In this document: one piece after another, positions 1-11,775 of the stretch | Layout: the number at the start of each line of letters is the position of its first letter | Numbering within the stretch: position 1 is the stretch's first letter | Assembly (NCBI GenBank): GCA_003255065.1 | Contig: QAOA01006222.1 | Coordinates: 205,184 to 269,183, forward strand | DNA from: Cercis canadensis | Taxonomy: Eukaryota; Streptophyta; Magnoliopsida; Fabales; Fabaceae | Length of the DNA stretch: 64,000 nucleotides | Reading direction: 5' to 3' | Notes under the pieces: model-generated | Told to the model about the DNA's origin: nothing | The model's input: only the letters and a program-made list of their open reading frames with translations | Database searches by the model: none | Program-made: the position numbers and the translations under genes

Positions 1-325
1 GGTGCTCCTTGCTAGTGTTCTGTATATTGGGATATGTAGCACTGCATAGAAAATTGTTGGATGCTTCTCCTATGCTGCTGCTGTCCTGAGGATTTATGGT
101 GTAAGCTGTTGGAAGCTATTGTGATAGCTATTATGCTGCACGTGCTTGTAAATAAGTTCATCTTCACTACAGTTCACTCCTTTTAAATCTACTTTCTGAG
201 CAGTGCAATAATATATGTGGTTCACTGGGCACTTTTCTTGTAAACTGGATCTGCTCCAACATTTGATTTATGCACACACTTGTTGCTTTATTCTAATAAC
301 ATCTATTTTGGGTGTGTCTATGCAG

Positions 326-1365
326 CCTCAAATGGATATGGTCGCTCGGGGCTTGGAGAAGCACTTGAAACTAGAACAAAGAGAACACCTTATGGATGTG
401 TTTGCTAAAGTTTGTGATGAGAACAGTCACAGGATTGCTAGAGAGGCCCTTGGTTTGGTGCGGACCTGTTATCCTATCTTGCTGAATTTGTACATATAAA
501 TACTTGTTTTTACAAACCCTCGGTAATATCACTAATTGAAATCACCTTAAGTCATTAAGGCCAAAAATAAAAAATAAATAAAAAAAAATAAAAGAGGAGA
601 GTTTATTATTCTTAGGTGCTTGATTTTGGAGGAAAAGATAATTCAGTTTCAAATATGGGGACTTCCAGTTTGATGTCATTCATACCATTTGAAATGTCCA
701 AAATACTTGGTGCTATGTGGTTATCCTTTGGTACTATGTGATTATTTTGTCCACATGTAGTTATCATGTTAAAAAATTAAACAGAATAAGGTATTTTGGT
801 CATTTTAGATGTATGGAAGGCACCAAGCTAGAAGCTCCTCATATTTAGAATTGAATTGTCTTTTTCTCCAACATCAAGCACCTAAGAATAATAAACTTCA
901 AAAAAGAAAAAATATGAAAGGGATAGAAATCCCAAGTCATTTAAATTTAGTAATTACTAAGGCAGCTATAAGACATACTTCTGTTTTCCAGTATTGGGGT
1001 TTTGGGACGGAAGGCGTCTTAAATTCTTAATCTGAATTCTGAATTATGTTTTGGGCCTGCCATGTTTAGGATCTTTATTTTCTTTCCTTTTGCAAAACAT
1101 GAGGTAAAACTCTGCAAATACTATCAATGTTATTCAACTGTAGTTTTAAAATTAAGATATATGTTTTTCATTTTATAGGTAGTGCTATAGTATTGAGCTT
1201 TACTTCATTAATTGGGATGTTGAATTATAAATATCACTGATGAACCTCTTTTCTTGTTCAAGGTTGTTTTTTTCTGTTACTTATTCAATTTGTTCCTCCC
1301 TTTCTTCTTTGTAGATGCATTTTGAAAGTTGTCGCAGTGATCAACTTGAAGACACAATCATATGA
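326..1365 (+). CDS. 3' end of an unidentified gene (partial, last exons)
   Basis: An exon opens at 326 after a good acceptor (tgtctatgcag) and reads PQMDMVARGLEKHLKLEQ onward to REALGL near 457. It is charged and looks alpha-helical, as in ARM/HEAT-type solenoids, but I do not recognise the family. The end is ambiguous. A donor at 458 (GTGCGG) joined to an acceptor at 1313-1314 (tttgtag) keeps the frame and adds MHFESCRSDQLEDTII before a stop at 1363-1365. A donor at 453 would stop after three residues of the last exon, and without splicing the frame stops at 497-499. An AATAAA-like poly(A) signal follows near 1420. The rest of the gene lies left of the window. Confidence 0.5.
559..933. mobile_element. 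Long-TIR MITE, Mutator-like type
   Basis: About 375 bp forming a near-complete inverted repeat. The arm at about 600-715 (with TTATTATTCTTAGGTGCTTG) pairs with 785-900 (with CAAGCACCTAAGAATAATAA), and the match continues inward at roughly 75 percent. Flanks AAGTCATTA (549-557) and AAGTCATTT (934-942) look like a 9-bp target duplication with one mismatch, which fits Mutator-like insertion. It has no coding capacity and lies in the last intron or 3' end of the partial gene. Confidence 0.6.
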
Positions 1366-1499
1366 AGAACTCTATTCCTGCAAATCTATTTGCTTAGTTT
1401 AATGTTTCCTTTTTTTCAAAATAAAAACCCATTTATTTGTGGATAGTTTATTTAGTGATGTATATATACTATTTACATTCTGTAGTTTCTGATGTGGTA

Positions 1500-2508
1500 G
1501 ACATAGTACTCGTAGACTTTTAAAAAGGTTCTTTGAAATGGAATCATTTGTCAATGGGAGTGGTGAATGTACTTGTAGTGTCTAAGACCCTTGCAGCGTT
1601 ATATACTTAAGAAATGAAAATTTAAATTTGGAAAGGAAGATAGAAATAGAACAGTGGAGGGAAAGAAATCCTTCAAGGGAGCCTAAACAAAACAGAACTT
1701 TCTAGGTCCACCCATATTAACCATTGTTCGTTGATTTAATCTTCACATTTCGGTCTAGCAAATAATTTATGCATTTTCATGTCAATTGGAACATGAAAAT
1801 GTTACTCCATCAATTAAAAACCTTTGAAACTTAACATACCTGTGGTCTTTTGCCTTTACTTTTTTCCAATAATTAAAAGCTTAGGGTGAGAGGAGATTAT
1901 CATATTTTAAGGTCAGGACATGTTATAAGCTTTAATGAGAACTTATAGTAGTATTTATAGATTGTCAACTAAAGAGGTACTGCATTGGGTGCCAGCAGAA
2001 CCAACTCCAGTTGGAGCCTTTACTCTTTCTTCCCTCCCTCTTCTGCCTTTCTGCATTCATTTTCTTTCTTTATCTCACACAAACAGAGGTACCCACAAGG
2101 CAGAAAAGGTTCCTTTCATTTCCCTCTGTTGTTCCTCCTTCTCCAATGTGCCCTTCCAACCCTCTCAACCAACTCTGGAGGTACGTGCTACTCACTCTCA
2201 ACTATTGTTAGGATCTGAATATCGCTTTTCCTTTTCCTCTTCTTTTAAATGTTCGAATTTAATTTTGATTTGGTTTCTGAGAATTCAAAGGGAACTAACT
2301 AGAAGGAAAACCCGGATTCCCAATTTCTTATATTTGTGTTTCTTATTGATGAAAAACAAAAACTGGGTTTCAAAAATATCAATTTGCTTTTATCTTTTCT
2401 TGGCTATAAGCAGGCTTATCCCTTGAATTGAGAGCAATTGCAAGTAATTTTCATATACTAGGCAAGAATACTAACATCCATCAGAAATCAGTAACATGTA
2501 ATTTTCAT
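1500..2508 (+). other. Intergenic stretch with a possible non-coding leader exon
   Basis: No gene is recognisable. About 1985-2180 is rich in C and T like a plant 5' leader and ends in a good donor (CTCTGGAG followed by GTACGTG at 2181). It could be a first non-coding exon of the receptor-kinase pseudogene downstream, but nothing ties the two together. The open frame across 1935-2426 has no protein-like composition. Confidence 0.25.
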
Positions 2509-2516
2509 ATACTAAG

Positions 2517-3915
2517 TAGGGGTGTAATCGGTCCGGTTTTCACCCCAAACCGAGACCAGACCGGCTAGAAGAAACTCGATTCGGTTCGGTTCGGTTTTTT
2601 AAGAATTTTTCAGTCAAACCGAACTAGTTCAGTTCGGTCGGTTTTCTCGGTTTCTAGGCTTAAAAAATGAGATATTCGGCTGAACTCTGTTCATACTAAC
2701 ACCTAAAACTTAATAATTTAAAATAAATAAATAAATAAAGAGGTTCTTCTGTGTATGGTAGAAAAGTTTTCACTTTCAAACCGTGAATCAAAGCTGAAGA
2801 TTCAAACTTGAGTGCTGAAAACAAAAAAAAATCCAAATTCCAATCCCTGGCATTCACGAATTATAAAGTCAAAGTCTTTCCTTTCTTCCCCAATAGCCTC
2901 TCTTTTAATCCCATTCAGATTTCAGACACAGAAGTATACTAGATGCAGAGAATTTCGCATACAATTCAGTATTCAAAATGAGGCTTAGAATCCAAGCTCT
3001 GTTACTCTCTCTTCTTCATCAATGACATGCAGTAACAGTTTTCCTCCAAAATTAATAAAATCCAAATATTTGCAAGTAAAACTCTCTTGCTTCTTCCTTT
3101 TCTCCCATGATTTTGAAGGAGTTCTGGTATCCATTGTTACTTTTTCCAATTAAGAAAAGCCAATGTAAAAATACATGCTAGATAGACTAACCTGATGTGG
3201 ATCAATATATATGCTAAGCCTCCTAGAGAGAACGATAGAGATAGCAGGAAGGACAAAAGCATATGAAGCCCCCACAACTCTTCACTCTCACCCTCCTCAA
3301 CATCACATTCCCCATCTCCGCCAACACCAAGTCCCCCTCCGCCGCCGCCTCTACCTCTCCTCTTCCCCCCTCCATCGCCAAAGCCCAAATCCCAATTTCC
3401 TCATTTTCGGACTCACCCACGAGTGCCTTCTCTGGTCTGCGCTCAATCACCATGGCCGCACGATGTTCATCGACGAAAACACCTAATCTCCAAATTCGAG
3501 GAGTCAAACCCAGGAATCGAAAGGTTATTTAGCGATGTGGAAAGGTTATTCAGCGAAGAGTTTATATGCGGAGAGAATTTGGAGGAGACAATGGATTTGT
3601 TGGGGCACTTCAAAGTGGAGGAGACGAGACTTGTGGATTTGTTAGGGATTTTTGAAGAGAAGACCGAGAGACTCAGAGAAGGAGGAGACTTACTCTTTGG
3701 AAATTCATCAAAACGACGTTGTATTGAAGGACTCGGTTCGGTTCGGTTTAATTTCGGTTTTCCTTCAGTCAAACCGAGAACCGAACCGGCCCTCTCGGTT
3801 TTTTAGAAAACCAAACCAAAAACCGGACCAACTTTCTCGGTTTGATTCGGTTTGCCCCCGGTTCGGTTCGGTTCAGTCGATTTGGCCGGTTTTTTGGTTT
3901 TGCCTTACACCCCTA
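2517..3915. mobile_element. Non-autonomous hAT-type transposon with captured gene sequence
   Basis: A 1399-bp element bounded by TAGGGGTGTAA at the left end and TTACACCCCTA at the right end, flanked by a perfect 8-bp target duplication ATACTAAG (2509-2516 and 3916-3923). Terminal 11-bp inverted repeats with an 8-bp duplication are the hAT signature. Both subterminal regions are packed with short repeats of the kind CGGTTCGGTTCGG and AACCGAACCG, which probably served as transposase-binding sites. No transposase is present. The centre carries a piece of a cell-wall gene (3380-3522). Confidence 0.85.
3380..3522 (+). pseudogene. Captured fragment of an IRX15/IRX15-LIKE type DUF579 gene
   Basis: The frame reads [16 protein letters not shown], then [15 protein letters not shown], then a TAA at 3484-3486. 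A one-base shift restores ISKFEESNPGIE. FLxFGLTHExLLW, LNHxGRT and FIDEN followed by SKFExxNPxIE are the conserved core of the DUF579 proteins IRX15 and IRX15-LIKE, Golgi proteins needed for normal xylan. The related glucuronoxylan methyltransferases differ at the THE and FIDEN positions. Only about 47 codons are recognisable. They sit inside the hAT-type element, so this is a transduplicated host-gene piece and not a functional gene. The P-, S- and A-rich sequence just upstream (3263-3380) may belong to the same capture. Confidence 0.72.
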
Positions 3916-4176
3916 ATACTAAGCAAGAATGCTATCAACCATCAGAGTTGGGGAGTTGAGGGTTCTTTGCATAGTTTCAAGAATTGGAGTTTGAGTTGAG
4001 GGCTCTTTATATGGTTTCAAGTTTAGCTGCCTTGGGAATTATAGGGTACCCTAGATTTCTCATTAAACAGTTGATATATCTCTTTCTTTGTCTTCTGATT
4101 TTCCTCTCTTTTCCTGTTTTGACTTATTCCTATCCTACCATTTATTTTTGATAAACTGACCTAAGTTCACAAATAA

Positions 4177-4427
4177 AACTATGAGTTAAATATCTTTTTT
4201 GTTCTTAAATTATTTTTTAAATGTCATTTTAGTCCTTAATTTATTTTTAATGTCTTTTAGTCTTCAAATAATTATTCTGCTTGCCAAATCAATAATTACT
4301 TTTGATACTTATGAGGAATTGATTTAGTGGGTAGAGTGATTATTCAAAAATTAAAGTAACACTAAAAATAAATTATGAATTAAAATGACATTTAAAAAAT
4401 AATTTAAAAACAAAAAACGTATAGTTT
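4177..4427. mobile_element. Palindromic MITE
   Basis: Almost the whole 250 bp folds back on itself. The left arm contains TTAAATTATTTTTTAAATG and TCATTTTAGTCCTTAATT; the right arm, reverse-complemented, gives the same series with scattered mismatches. No clear target duplication was found. It lies between the hAT element and the start of the receptor-kinase pseudogene. Confidence 0.5.
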
Positions 4428-4853
4428 CAAATGTCCCTCATCTTTGTCTTTTGGCTGGACTATTGATAAAAATCAGCGCATGATATGGGTACCAAAGTCC
4501 AATAAGACGTCTTACTCCCGTAGACCTGTGGGGCCTACTTTGTGTGTTTTGAGTCCTGTCATGAGTGAGTGTCTGTGCTTCCTAGCTCAACGTTTTCCAT
4601 TTTTTTGGGTCAAATTTCTTCAGAGCTTCAATTCTGTTTCCGTCTCAATTCAGCTTCTATGAAAGAATGCAAAGGCCTAAACAGATCCTCTCTGATTGCT
4701 TGGTTTTCTTGTAATCTGCAAGAAGGTAACTGTTTTTTATTCCTCATAAACCTTTGCAACTGTAGTATCGACTTTTTCTTTTCATTTGTGTGATTCCTTT
4801 TCTAAATGAGACTCCTCTTATTGATTCTGTGCTTCCATTCCTTCTTATATGAT

Positions 4854-5244
4854 TGACGATGTCTGAGTTACAGGTCGGGTTACGTCACGCAGGATTCGGA
4901 GGTGCTCAAGACCTTTGAAGGTAGGGGAGATCTCTAAGGTGGGTATGTCTCGAGGTCACCTGAAATAGAAAAGGTGGGCCGGACTCTTATTTCCGGTCTC
5001 CGAAGGTCAAGTTAGTATGTTCCGATCTTGACAGTGTAGATTAAGTAAATTTTTTTTATCCCCTTACCTTTGATAGCAGGGACTATTTATAGAAGAAACT
5101 TGGGTCTTTTGGTGGTTTACCCGGGACGAGCTGGCGGGTCATCCGAAATGGGCTAATGGGTCACCCAGTGTCTTCAATGTTTTATTGGGCCTCTATTTTA
5201 TTGGGCCAGTGTTTTATTTTGGGCTTCTGGAATGGTCCACCACA
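4854..5244 (-). repeat. 3' LTR of the Tat element
   Basis: On the element strand it begins TGTGGTGGACC and ends CATCGTCA. It carries a 16-17 bp stretch (around 5190-5205) that the other LTR lacks. Confidence 0.93.
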
Positions 5245-5254
5245 CTTGCCCCTC
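5245..5254 (-). other. Polypurine tract of the Tat element
   Basis: On the minus strand the sequence next to the 3' LTR is GAGGGGCAAG, a typical plus-strand primer for reverse transcription, touching the LTR start without a gap. Confidence 0.75.
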
Positions 5255-5866
5255 GAGAGCTCAGATTTCGGAACCACGATCTCCGAGTTATGGGTCGGCA
5301 TAAAAATGACTTCTTTCTGATGACTTTTCATCTTCTTCTAGTTTGCCACATGTTTGAATTTTACCGGTAGTAGGTTTGAGGGTAATGATGGCTGCCGAAA
5401 ATCACGTGTCTTGAGGCAAAAAAAGGCTGCTGTAGATATGATGTTTGTACTTCCTGAGTTAACAATGGCGATTCCCTGGCCGTCGGATTCAGATGATTTG
5501 GATGGGTGGATGAAAATTCCTTCTATTATAAATAGGGAAGTTTCTGATTTCGCCCAATTTTTTTTGAAAAGGATGTTTTAAAAGTTTTGCTAGGTCGAAG
5601 AGAACTAGAGAACTCTTAAGAACTCTCATTTCAGCAAACCGAAGCTCGGAATTTGTTAAAAATAGGTAGACCTCTCTGCTTACTACTTTTACTAGACCTT
5701 TCTTGGTGGGTTATTTTCCTGAAGATATGGGATCTTCTGATAAATCTCCCCAAGATATTCCTGGGCCTGGAACTGCCATCATTTTGACCTAGAAGCATCC
5801 CCTCGAGATTCTCCTGTTTGTGAGAGCTGTCCTCACGATAATTTCTTCGTTTTTAATTTAGCATAT

Positions 5867-7674
5867 ATGGATAGGGCTAGAGCCGAGCTCCCCCTAACCG
5901 AATTTGAAGTAGATTTTTTCCAAAAAAATAAACGCAGCTCCCTCACAGCTTCATTCGAATGGGTGGGAGTTCCTCCGTGCTTTTCAAAATATGTGTATTT
6001 TGTTAACAGTAGACGCCAGAGTGGACGTCTTTTTCCATTTTTTTACCTTAAAAGATGTCAAGGATTCCGATCAAGAATTTATATATGTAGCTAGCCGTCC
6101 TCGATTGTGCTTAATGAAGCTATTCGAGGAATCAGCTAAGGGATGGAAGGACCAATTCTTCCGAGTAACGGTTCTGTCTTGGGATGGGGTACCCAGGCCG
6201 GATAAGGCTTTCTTTTTGGACGAGTATGGGAAACCCCAATTTCCCTTGAAGTGGGTTTAATACGTGAATAAAGGGCAAGCGCGCTCTATGGAGGAATATG
6301 ATCCAGAAGCTCGTCGTATCATAGGAATTATTTTCGAGCTTACGTACAACAAGTTCGACCAAGTCAAGCTGAAAGCCAAAGATTTAATTGGTCGGTATCT
6401 GGCTGTTTGTAATTTATTAAAAAGAATTGTTAATATGACTAACTGGTTTTTTGGCTTCTATGTCTGCAGACGAAAGAATCAGCAAGGACAAGATGGTGAG
6501 ATTATCCAAGCTGGCTAAGTTTGGTGGGGCAATGCCTAGAGTTGGACCAGTCATTAGAAATGTGGAGGAGGTTGCGGCCCCTGCGACTGAGCCGACTCGG
6601 ATTATTACTGCGGAGCCGGTTTCAGTGGTGCCGGCTGACAGGGCTCGGGGGAAACGTCCTGCTGAAGAGGATCCATCAGCCGATCTTAGGAAGAGGGACC
6701 GGGGAGAACGTGGGTCGAAGAAACATAAATCTTCGCACTCCGAGCATGCTCGAACGGGCACCTCTTCCAATCAGCCTTGATAGGAAACTTCGTCCGAGGT
6801 TAGATCCTTAGACCTTTTTGCCGCCGAACTGGCCAGAGATAACCTTACCCACGCAAGTCATTCACTCTGGAATACCCAATTTCCTATTCAGGATAGGGTT
6901 GACTCTATCCTTCCGGCGGCCGATGTTGATAGGGTGAGCCGATTGTCGGTGGATCAGCTGCTCAAATATCTTCTTGATAATGCAACCTGAGATCTAGCTA
7001 CGATCCGAGGTGTGCAGAAGAAGATGGGAGACCTTGCCACTCTTCAAAAATTGCAAGATGAAGAGCAAATGCTTTGAGTCGAAAAGGATTCGGCTTTGGA
7101 CACTCTGAAGAAAGCTGAGGATGAGAACCGGTGTTTAAGGGAGGAGAAGGAGAACCTAGAGATCCAACATCTATCTCCGACCCTTGAAGCCCGGGATAAA
7201 GCCGAGGAGGAGAACAGGAAACTCCGCCTTGATATAAAAGAACTGGAGGAGCGTCACAAGGCCGGTACAAGGGAGATTGAACACACCCTCTTTATTGCCA
7301 AAAAAGTACAAAGAAAATAGGGCGAGTTATGGAACAAGATGGTTTGTCGGCTTGACCATGCTCACCAATCAAAACAAAGGAAAAGAGAGTGTGCTGAGCT
7401 GAAAATAGGACAGAATTACGCCACTGCTTTCAAGGAAGGGTTTGATCATGCTGTTAATCAGGCAAAGCTATAATTTCCTGACCTTAGAGAAGACCAGATG
7501 GCTTATTTTAAGAAAATCAAGGACGGTCAGCTGGTCGACGAGAGTGAAGGCGAGGAAGACGACGGAGTCGATGATGCAGCCCTACAACTTGAGGTATCGT
7601 TGGAGGATTATGACACTCCTTCCGATGGTGGGGATGAGATTTTATCCAGGACGGAGGAGGAACTAATGTTGTAA
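5867..7674 (+). pseudogene. Antisense ORF of the Tat element (plant 'gypsy type transposon' / PF04195-like protein)
   Basis: This plus-strand gene lies between integrase and 3' LTR, opposite to gag-pol. The start reads MDRARAELPLTEFEVDFFQ; after a one-base slip in an A run near 5930 the frame continues NAAPSQLHSNGWEFLRAFQ and on to LKAKDLI. This resembles the putative gypsy-type transposon family (PF04195), known as an extra antisense ORF in Tat elements. A 79-bp GT-AG intron (6391-6469) joins LKAKDLI to DERISKDKM in frame. The rest is a basic, Lys/Arg-rich stretch (about 6640-6760), a heptad-like coiled coil (about 7090-7310) and an acidic tail ending at 7674. In-frame stops, including TGA near 7075 and TAG at 7318-7320, make it dead. 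Its role is unknown. Confidence 0.7.
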
Positions 7675-8143
7675 ATGTGGGTCTTTGTAGGGTAGTGTTT
7701 TGGTTTTGAATATGTACAAGTATTTTTTGAATATAAATGAGAACGATGTTTTTTGACCTTTATCTTTTGCTTTTGTATTGGTGAAAAAATAAGATCGGAT
7801 ATTTTGATGTGATGAGATATATATCAAAAAATTAGCTCGGAAAGATCGCAATTAGATGGTAATTTTAAACAATCTAAGTTTTTTGAACGGGTAATGAATT
7901 TAAGGATAAGTAAAACATTTCAACTTTTCGTGAATGCTTTTTTGCTTGATCGATTTGCTCGTTTGTTTAAAAGACACTCCCTGGATATACAGTTTTAAAT
8001 CGGTCTATACTTACAATAGAGTTTAGTCTATTAGATCAGTCTGTACTCGCGATGGAGTTTATAAACTTTGATTGAGATCGGTTTGTACTCGCGATGGAGT
8101 TTACAAACTTTAATTGAGATCAGAGATTTTTCAAAAGGAAATG

Positions 8144-9480
8144 TTAATCTTCATATATTCGGAGATTACTTAGATTCCAAGTTCGAGGGATCGAAATCCC
8201 TTCCATAGTTAGGAGCTTATATGCCCTTTTTCCAAGGGATTCATCTACTTTGTATGGGCCCTCCCAGTTGGGGGCCAATTTGCCTTCATTGAGGTGTTTC
8301 CTTGTGATGGCAGCCTTTCGGAGGACGAGGTCACCCGATCGGAACTTCCTAGCTCGGACTTTTGTGTTATAATATCGGGTGATTCTTTCTTTGTATGCCA
8401 ACATTTTGAGTTTGGTCTTTTCTCTTTCTTCATCGAGTAATTCCAGATTGTGTACATTGCCTCTTTATTTTGTTCAGTGTTGAAATGCTCTCTTCTGAAG
8501 CTTGGCTCTCCGACTTCTACAGGTATCATGGCTTCCGCCCCGTATGTAAGTTTATAAGGCGATTCTTTGGTGGAAGTCTGGGGGGTTGTTTGGTAAGACC
8601 ATAGTACCCAAGGGAGTTCTTCAGTCCATCTGCCTTTGGTGTGGCTCAGCCTCTTTTTCAGCCTTTCTAATATTATACGGTTTGCTGCCTCGACTTGTCC
8701 ATTAGCTTGGGGATGTTCAACCGAAGTGAAATTTAGCCTTATCTTTAAATCGGCGCAAAAAGATCGGAACCCAAGGTCGGTAAACTGGGTTCCGTTGTCT
8801 GTGGTTATTGTATGTGGGATTCTGAACCTGCAAATTATAAATATTTGAAGGAACTTTTTAGCATTTTTGGCCTTGATGGTGGCCAAGGATTCTACTTCAA
8901 TCCATTTAGAAAAATAATCTATAGCAACGATTAAATATTTGTTTTGTCCTGCCGCTATGGGGAAAGGACCCAGGAGGTCGAGACCCCATCGACATAATGG
9001 CCAAGGCTCGACCGCAGTGAATAGGTCGGAGGATGGCACTTGTTGGATATGCGCAAACTTTTGACATTTGTCGCATTTTTTTACGAGTTCGGTGGAGTCG
9101 GCTCGCACAGTCGGCCAATAATATCCAGATCGGAGGACCTTGGTCGCCAAGGACCGTGCTCCTATGTGGTGTCCGCATATTCCTAGGTGAATTTCCTGCA
9201 ACATATAAAAAGAGTGCTCTTGAGCCAAACATTTAAAAAACGGGGTATAATATCCACGCTTGTAGAGGATGTTGCTTTCTAAACAATAGTTGCACGCAAT
9301 TCTCTGTAGTTTCCGAGCTTCAGTTTTCTCCTGAGGCAGCTCTCCTGTTCTGAGATAATGAACAATCGGGGTCATCCAAGATGATGGTTCCCTGTCTATG
9401 ACACTTATTTCATCGTACGTGATACTCTGGTGGATGAGAGTTTCCTCTATGACTCTTTGATTGTGGCCGAACTTTTTACT
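8144..9480 (-). pseudogene. Integrase of the Tat element
   Basis: The N-terminal zinc-binding region shows HLGICGHHIG and CDKCQKF (HHCC). The core has the three acidic residues in WGLDLLGPF, TTDNGTQF and NGQVEAANR (D,D,E). The C-terminal part continues in another frame (8144-8404) with GDLVLRKAAI and LAPNWEGPYKV, the usual tail of plant Ty3/gypsy integrases. A frame change near 8430 and flanking stops break it. It would insert the DNA copy into the genome. Confidence 0.9.
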
Positions 9481-9516
9481 GCTAGCTAGCTTGGAAAGAA
9501 TGTCAGCTCGAGTATT

Positions 9517-9999
9517 CTACGCTTGCGGGATGTGATATACTTCGACTGTTTTAAGTTTATTCATGTAAGTTTTGACTTTGTCCAAATATTTAGCCATTTG
9601 TAGGTATTTTGCCTGGTATTCTCCTTTTATTTGACTAGCAACCAACTGTGAATCGGTTTGGACCTTGAGAGTTTCAGCCCCGAGCTCTAGAGCTAAACGC
9701 AGGCTGACTATAAGCGCCTCGTACTCTGCTTGATTGTTAGAAACTGCAAATTCAAAACGTATAGACTGTTTGATTACCACTCCTTCCGGCCCTTCCACCA
9801 CTATTCCTGTCCCCCCTCCTTTAAGGTTGGAAGATCCGTCCACTGAGAGTGTCCATCTTAAGGGATTTTCTAACTTCGAGTAGGGGATTTCAGGTCGAGT
9901 GAGCTCAACTACGAAATCGGCGAAAGCTTGGGCTTTGATAGCCCATCTTCTTTCGTAGGTGATTGTGTGTTCAGAGAGTTCTACAAACCATCTGAGCAT
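9517..9999 (-). pseudogene. Second (archaeal-type) RNase H of the Tat element
   Basis: The catalytic acidic residues are visible in SVDGSSNLKGGG, NNQAEYEAL and QTDSQLVASQ. The domain lies between the RT/RNase H block and the integrase, where Tat-lineage elements carry their extra RNase H. It is bounded by in-frame stops at both ends (QA-stop before NTRAD, and AG-stop before MLRW). Confidence 0.88.
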
Positions 10000-11775
10000 T
10001 CAACCTGCAAGGTCAGGTTTCTGGAGTATCTTCCTGATTGGCTGATCGATGCGGACAGCTATGATATGGTTCTGAAAGTACGGTCGTAAGCGCCGTGCTG
10101 AGAGGAGGAGCGCATAAGCTCGCTTTTTGATCTTGCGATATTTGAGTTCAGAAGCCTGCAGGGCATGACTAGTATAGTATATAGGAAACTGCAAGTTGGC
10201 TTCTTCTCGAACTAGGGCCGAGCTTACAGCCTGATCGCTGCTGGCTAGGTATATGAACAAGGCTTCCCCCTGCTTTGGTTTAGAAAGAATGGGTGGGCAA
10301 CTTAGGTATTCTTTCAATTGGTTGAAGGCCTGTTGACATTCATCTGTCCATTGAAAATGTTTGATCTTTTTAAGAGCTTTGAAGAAAGGGGGAGCTTTGT
10401 CTGCCGATCTAGACATGAACCTAGAAAGAGCGGCAATTATTCCTGTCAATCTCTGGACTTCACGAATGGTTCTGGGTGGCTCCATGTTTAGAATAGCTTT
10501 GCACTTATCAAGGTTAGCCTCGATACCCCTATGAGTTAGCATAAACCCGAGGAATTTCCCAGCCTCTACGCCGAAGGCGCATTTGGAGAGATTCAATCGC
10601 ATGTTGTGTTTCCGGAGCTCAGTGAATGCTTCTTCCAGGTCTACCAGATGTCAATCATCGAAATTGGATTTGACGAGCATGTCGTCGACATAAACCTCTA
10701 CATTTCTACCGATCTGATTTTTCAAGACCTGGTCTATCAACCTTGGATAGGTTGCTCCTGCATTTTTCAAACCGAACGGCGTCACTGTGTAACAGTATAT
10801 GGCTTTCTCGGTAATGAATGCCGTTTTTTCCTCGTTGTCGGGATGCATTTTAATTTGGTTATAACCAGAGTATGCATCCATAAAACTTAAAAGCTTATAC
10901 CTTGAAGGCTCATCAACGAGTTTATCGATGCTAGGGATCGGATATGGGTCTTTGGGGCAAACCTTATTGAGGTCGGAGAAATCTACGCACATTCGTCATT
11001 TGCCGTTTGGTTTTTTGACCATGACCACGTTAGAAAGCCAGGTCGCATGGGGTATTTCTCTTATAAAACCAGCATCGAAGAGTTTTCGCACCTCCTCTTG
11101 GATTGCTTTCTGCTTCTCAGGACTGACGACTCGCTTTTTCTGTGAGACGGGTTTAGCATTTGCATTTATAGCAAGCTTATGGCAAATGAAATTTGGATCA
11201 ATACTTGGCATGTCTGAGGCTGTCCATGTGAACAGGTCAGCATTGGCCGCTAGGAGGTTGGTGAGTTTCTTGATTTTTTCAGGAGGCATACTGGATCCTA
11301 TTTGGATTGTCTGACCTTGATTTTGCCCTACCTGAAAAGGTTTTAGATCCCCTTGTGGCGCAGGCCAAAGCTCAATTTTTGGTTCTCTATTATCGAGCTC
11401 TTGAATAGGGATTTGGGTACTTGTTCTGACTTGGTTTGTTATTGGGTGAGCCGGAGGCCGAGAATAGTCGATGACGAGACTTATGTTATAACACGTTCTA
11501 CCCAGAAGTTGGTCTCCCCTAGCTTGACCGACCTTTCCTGATGTCGTCAGGAATTTGAGCAATAGGTGTTTTGTTGAAACTATAGCTTCCAAGCAGTTAA
11601 GAGATGGTCGGCCGAGAATCGCATTATATGCTGACGGACACTCCACTACTAGGAATCTGATTGTTGTATTAGCGAGGTCGGGATATTCCCCTATGGTGAC
11701 CCAAAGAGCAATGGTACCTTTAACTTTGACCTGGGTTCCTGAGAATCCGACGAGAGTCCCGGGGTAGTATTCCAA
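10000..11775 (-). pseudogene. Reverse transcriptase and first RNase H of the Tat element
   Basis: Linker and RT read VVMVKKPNGK, stop, RMCVDFSDLNK, then MDAYSGYNQIKM, TPFGLKNAGATY and the catalytic YVDDMLVKS. After another stop (DD-stop-H) come KCAFGVEAGKFLGF and the first RNase H (LYxxSSDQAVSSALVREE to SARRLRPYF). Both stops are TGA where relatives have TGG. The frame before the RT (11000-11775) holds the protease-RT linker. This block would copy the element's RNA into DNA. Confidence 0.93.

Noticed and set aside
1935..2426. 163-codon plus-strand ORF
   Set aside because: Ser/Phe/Leu-rich translation of a C/T-rich leader-like stretch, with no domain and a good donor site in the middle at 2181.
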